Shown here piece by piece: positions 62,517-64,000 of a stretch of DNA of 64,000 bases. The stretch is from Fimenecus sp045545735. GTDB taxonomy: Bacteria; Bacillota; Clostridia; Oscillospirales; Acutalibacteraceae. A program made the position numbers and the translations under genes. The stretch covers positions 1 through 64,000 of the forward strand of contig JAZQBM010000007.1 of the NCBI GenBank assembly GCA_045545735.1, given 5' to 3'. Position 1 is the stretch's first letter. Each line of letters begins with the position of its first letter. The notes beneath the pieces are model-generated. The model was not told the DNA's origin. It searched no databases and saw only the letters and a program-made list of their open reading frames with translations.

Positions 62517-63755
62517 ATGTATGTTGCAGTTATGGGTTATGGCACAGTAGGCTCAGGTGTAGTCGAAGTGCTTACAAAAAACCACGACAGTATTGTCAAA
62601 AGAAGCACACAAAACGAAATGGAAGTTAAATATATTCTCGATTTAAGAGATTTCCCCGGCGACCCTCACGAGAATAAAATGATAAAAGATTTTAATATAA
62701 TTCTTAATGATGACGACGTTAAAGTTGTAGTTGAAACAATGGGCGGATTACACCCGGCTTATGAATTTGTTTCATCTTGTCTTAAAGCAGGTAAGAGCGT
62801 TGTAACATCAAACAAAGAACTTGTTGCGGCAAAAGGGTGTGAACTTTTACAGTTTGCGGCTGAAAACAATGTAAACTTCTTGTTTGAAGCATCGGTTGGT
62901 GGCGGTATTCCGATTATTCGTCCGATTTCACAGTGCCTTGCAGCAAATGAGATTGACGAAATCGCAGGTATTCTTAATGGCACAACAAACTTTATTCTTA
63001 CAATGATGATTGAAAAGAATATGAGCTTTGAAGATGCACTTAAACTTGCACAAGATAACGGTTATGCGGAAAAAGACCCGACAGCAGACGTTGAGGGTCA
63101 CGACGCTTGCAGAAAGATTTGTATTCTTGCGTCCCTTTGCTTTGGCAAACACGTTTACCCCGATTCAGTTTATACTGAGGGCATTACAAAAATTACACTT
63201 GACGACGTTGCATATATCGGTGCATTCGGTGGTGTTATCAAACTTCTTGGAAGAGCTAAGAGAATGGACGATGGCAAGATTTTTGCAATTGTTTCTCCTG
63301 CAATCGTTATGGACGGCAGTCAGTTGGCATCTGTTAACGATGTTTTCAATGCAATTCTTGTTCGCGGCGATGCAACAGGCGACGTTGTATTCTACGGTAA
63401 AGGTGCCGGCAAACTCCCAACAGCATCAGCAGTTGTGGCAGACGTTATTGACTGTGCTCGTAATATGGGCAGAAAGAAACCGCTCGGCTGGGGTGAAGCA
63501 GAAGAAAATTATGTTGTTGATTATAAATCAGCAGTTAATCCGCTTTATATCCGTGCAGAAGTTACTGACAGAGCAAACGCTTTACAGGACGTAGTTGCAA
63601 CTATCGGCAAAGTTCAGGTGCTTGAGTTTGCAGGTTGTAAGTCAAATGAACTTGCATTTGTAACAAGTGCTATGGAAGAAAAAGAATTGACAGAAAAACT
63701 CAACAGTATTTCTTCAATCAGCATTAAATCTCTTATCAGAGTAACTGATTATTAA
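62517..63755 (+). CDS. hom: Homoserine dehydrogenase
   Basis: Reduces aspartate semialdehyde to homoserine for Thr/Met synthesis. 412 residues: NAD(P) site GYGTVGSGVVEVL, the catalytic region with GGGIPIIRP, GILNGTTNFILTMM and the YAEKDPTADVEGHDACRKI segment, and a C-terminal ACT-like part (YIRAEVTDRANALQDVVATI). It is slightly short in the regulatory domain compared with the usual 430. Aspartokinase follows 27 nt later, so two steps of the aspartate pathway are adjacent. Confidence 0.96.
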   Translation: MYVAVMGYGTVGSGVVEVLTKNHDSIVKRSTQNEMEVKYILDLRDFPGDPHENKMIKDFNIILNDDDVKVVVETMGGLHPAYEFVSSCLKAGKSVVTSNKELVAAKGCELLQFAAENNVNFLFEASVGGGIPIIRPISQCLAANEIDEIAGILNGTTNFILTMMIEKNMSFEDALKLAQDNGYAEKDPTADVEGHDACRKICILASLCFGKHVYPDSVYTEGITKITLDDVAYIGAFGGVIKLLGRAKRMDDGKIFAIVSPAIVMDGSQLASVNDVFNAILVRGDATGDVVFYGKGAGKLPTASAVVADVIDCARNMGRKKPLGWGEAEENYVVDYKSAVNPLYIRAEVTDRANALQDVVATIGKVQVLEFAGCKSNELAFVTSAMEEKELTEKLNSISSISIKSLIRVTDY

Positions 63756-63782
63756 TAAATAACCTTTAATAGGAGGACATAT

Positions 63783-64000
63783 ATGGGACTTATAGTTCAG
63801 AAATTCGGCGGTTCAAGTGTTCGTGACGCTGAAAGAGTAATGAATGTTGCCCAGATTGTTACTGATACTTACCGTGCAGGCAACGATGTTGTTGTTGTAG
63901 TATCAGCACAGGGTGACACAACAGATGATTTGATTGAAAAGGCTTATGAAATTAACAATAAGCCATCAAAAAGAGAAATGGATATGCTCATGGCATCAGG
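63783..64000 (+). CDS. Aspartate kinase, 3' partial (cut by window edge)
   Basis: The first 72 codons of an aspartokinase: start MGLIVQKFGGSSVRDAERV with the conserved KFGGSS nucleotide motif, then VVVVVSAQGDTTDDLI. It phosphorylates aspartate at the entry to the Lys/Thr/Met pathway. AGGAGG (63770-63775) precedes the ATG. Which aspartokinase isoform it is cannot be known from this part. The rest is outside the window. Confidence 0.94.
   Translation, partial: MGLIVQKFGGSSVRDAERVMNVAQIVTDTYRAGNDVVVVVSAQGDTTDDLIEKAYEINNKPSKREMDMLMAS

Overview
The window is a chromosomal segment around the replication origin of a low-G+C Gram-positive bacterium. The order rpmH / dnaA-dnaN-S4-recF-remB-gyrB-gyrA, the Firmicute-type parS palindrome, jag, yidC, noc, mecA and efp, and a secreted locus with cohesin-like and dockerin domains all fit an anaerobic gut clostridium of the Ruminococcaceae/Oscillospiraceae kind. 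This placement is inferred from gene content and order only. No rRNA, tRNA, CRISPR array, insertion sequence or phage gene was recognised.

Layout. 1-2.6 kb: the 3' end of a nonribosomal peptide synthetase (serine-type adenylation domain, carrier, thioesterase with a Cys nucleophile). 2.6-7.1 kb: an Lgt-like membrane protein, then an FHA / FtsW-RodA / class B PBP operon for cell wall elongation. 7.1-10.4 kb: GH43-like anchored protein, EamA exporter, rpe, mecA-like gene. 10.5-14.5 kb: an operon of three proteins resembling RnfD, RnfE and RnfA but without the Fe-S and NADH subunits and with most iron-sulfur cysteines lost, plus a DUF4015-like protein. 14.5-17.7 kb: efp, a Cys/Asp-rich zinc-ribbon protein, two membrane proteins and an AlkD-like protein.

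17.7-31.5 kb, minus strand: mrp, mnmE, tadA, CPBP protease, LCP protein, gyrA, gyrB, remB, recF, S4 protein, dnaN, dnaA. oriC most likely lies in the dnaA-rpmH and dnaA-dnaN gaps. 31.9-41.5 kb, plus strand: rpmH, rnpA, yidD, yidC, jag, mnmG, rsmG, noc, parA, parB, serS. Two perfect 16-bp parS sites are present, one inside mnmG and one upstream of parA. Genes point away from the origin on both sides here, as expected for leading-strand transcription.

41.5-52.6 kb: two lipoproteins, then a secreted-protein locus: a 741-bp gap holding a consensus promoter and a roughly 350-nt highly structured leader, a 1832-residue exported protein ending in a dockerin, an exported cohesin-like protein, a 33-residue peptide gene, and a protein carrying both a cohesin-like and a dockerin domain. 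This locus, with its leader, and the cysteine-depleted Rnf-like operon are the two parts most likely to hold undescribed biology.

52.7-64 kb: rny, ymdB-like gene, an orphan solute-binding lipoprotein, recG, a TIM-barrel protein, an alpha/beta hydrolase, a PHP-type tyrosine phosphatase, an AI-2E-family transporter, homoserine dehydrogenase and the start of aspartokinase.

Many start codons were moved from the longest possible frame using Shine-Dalgarno spacing and promoter position. Promoters are consensus matches with 17-bp spacers; none has experimental support here.
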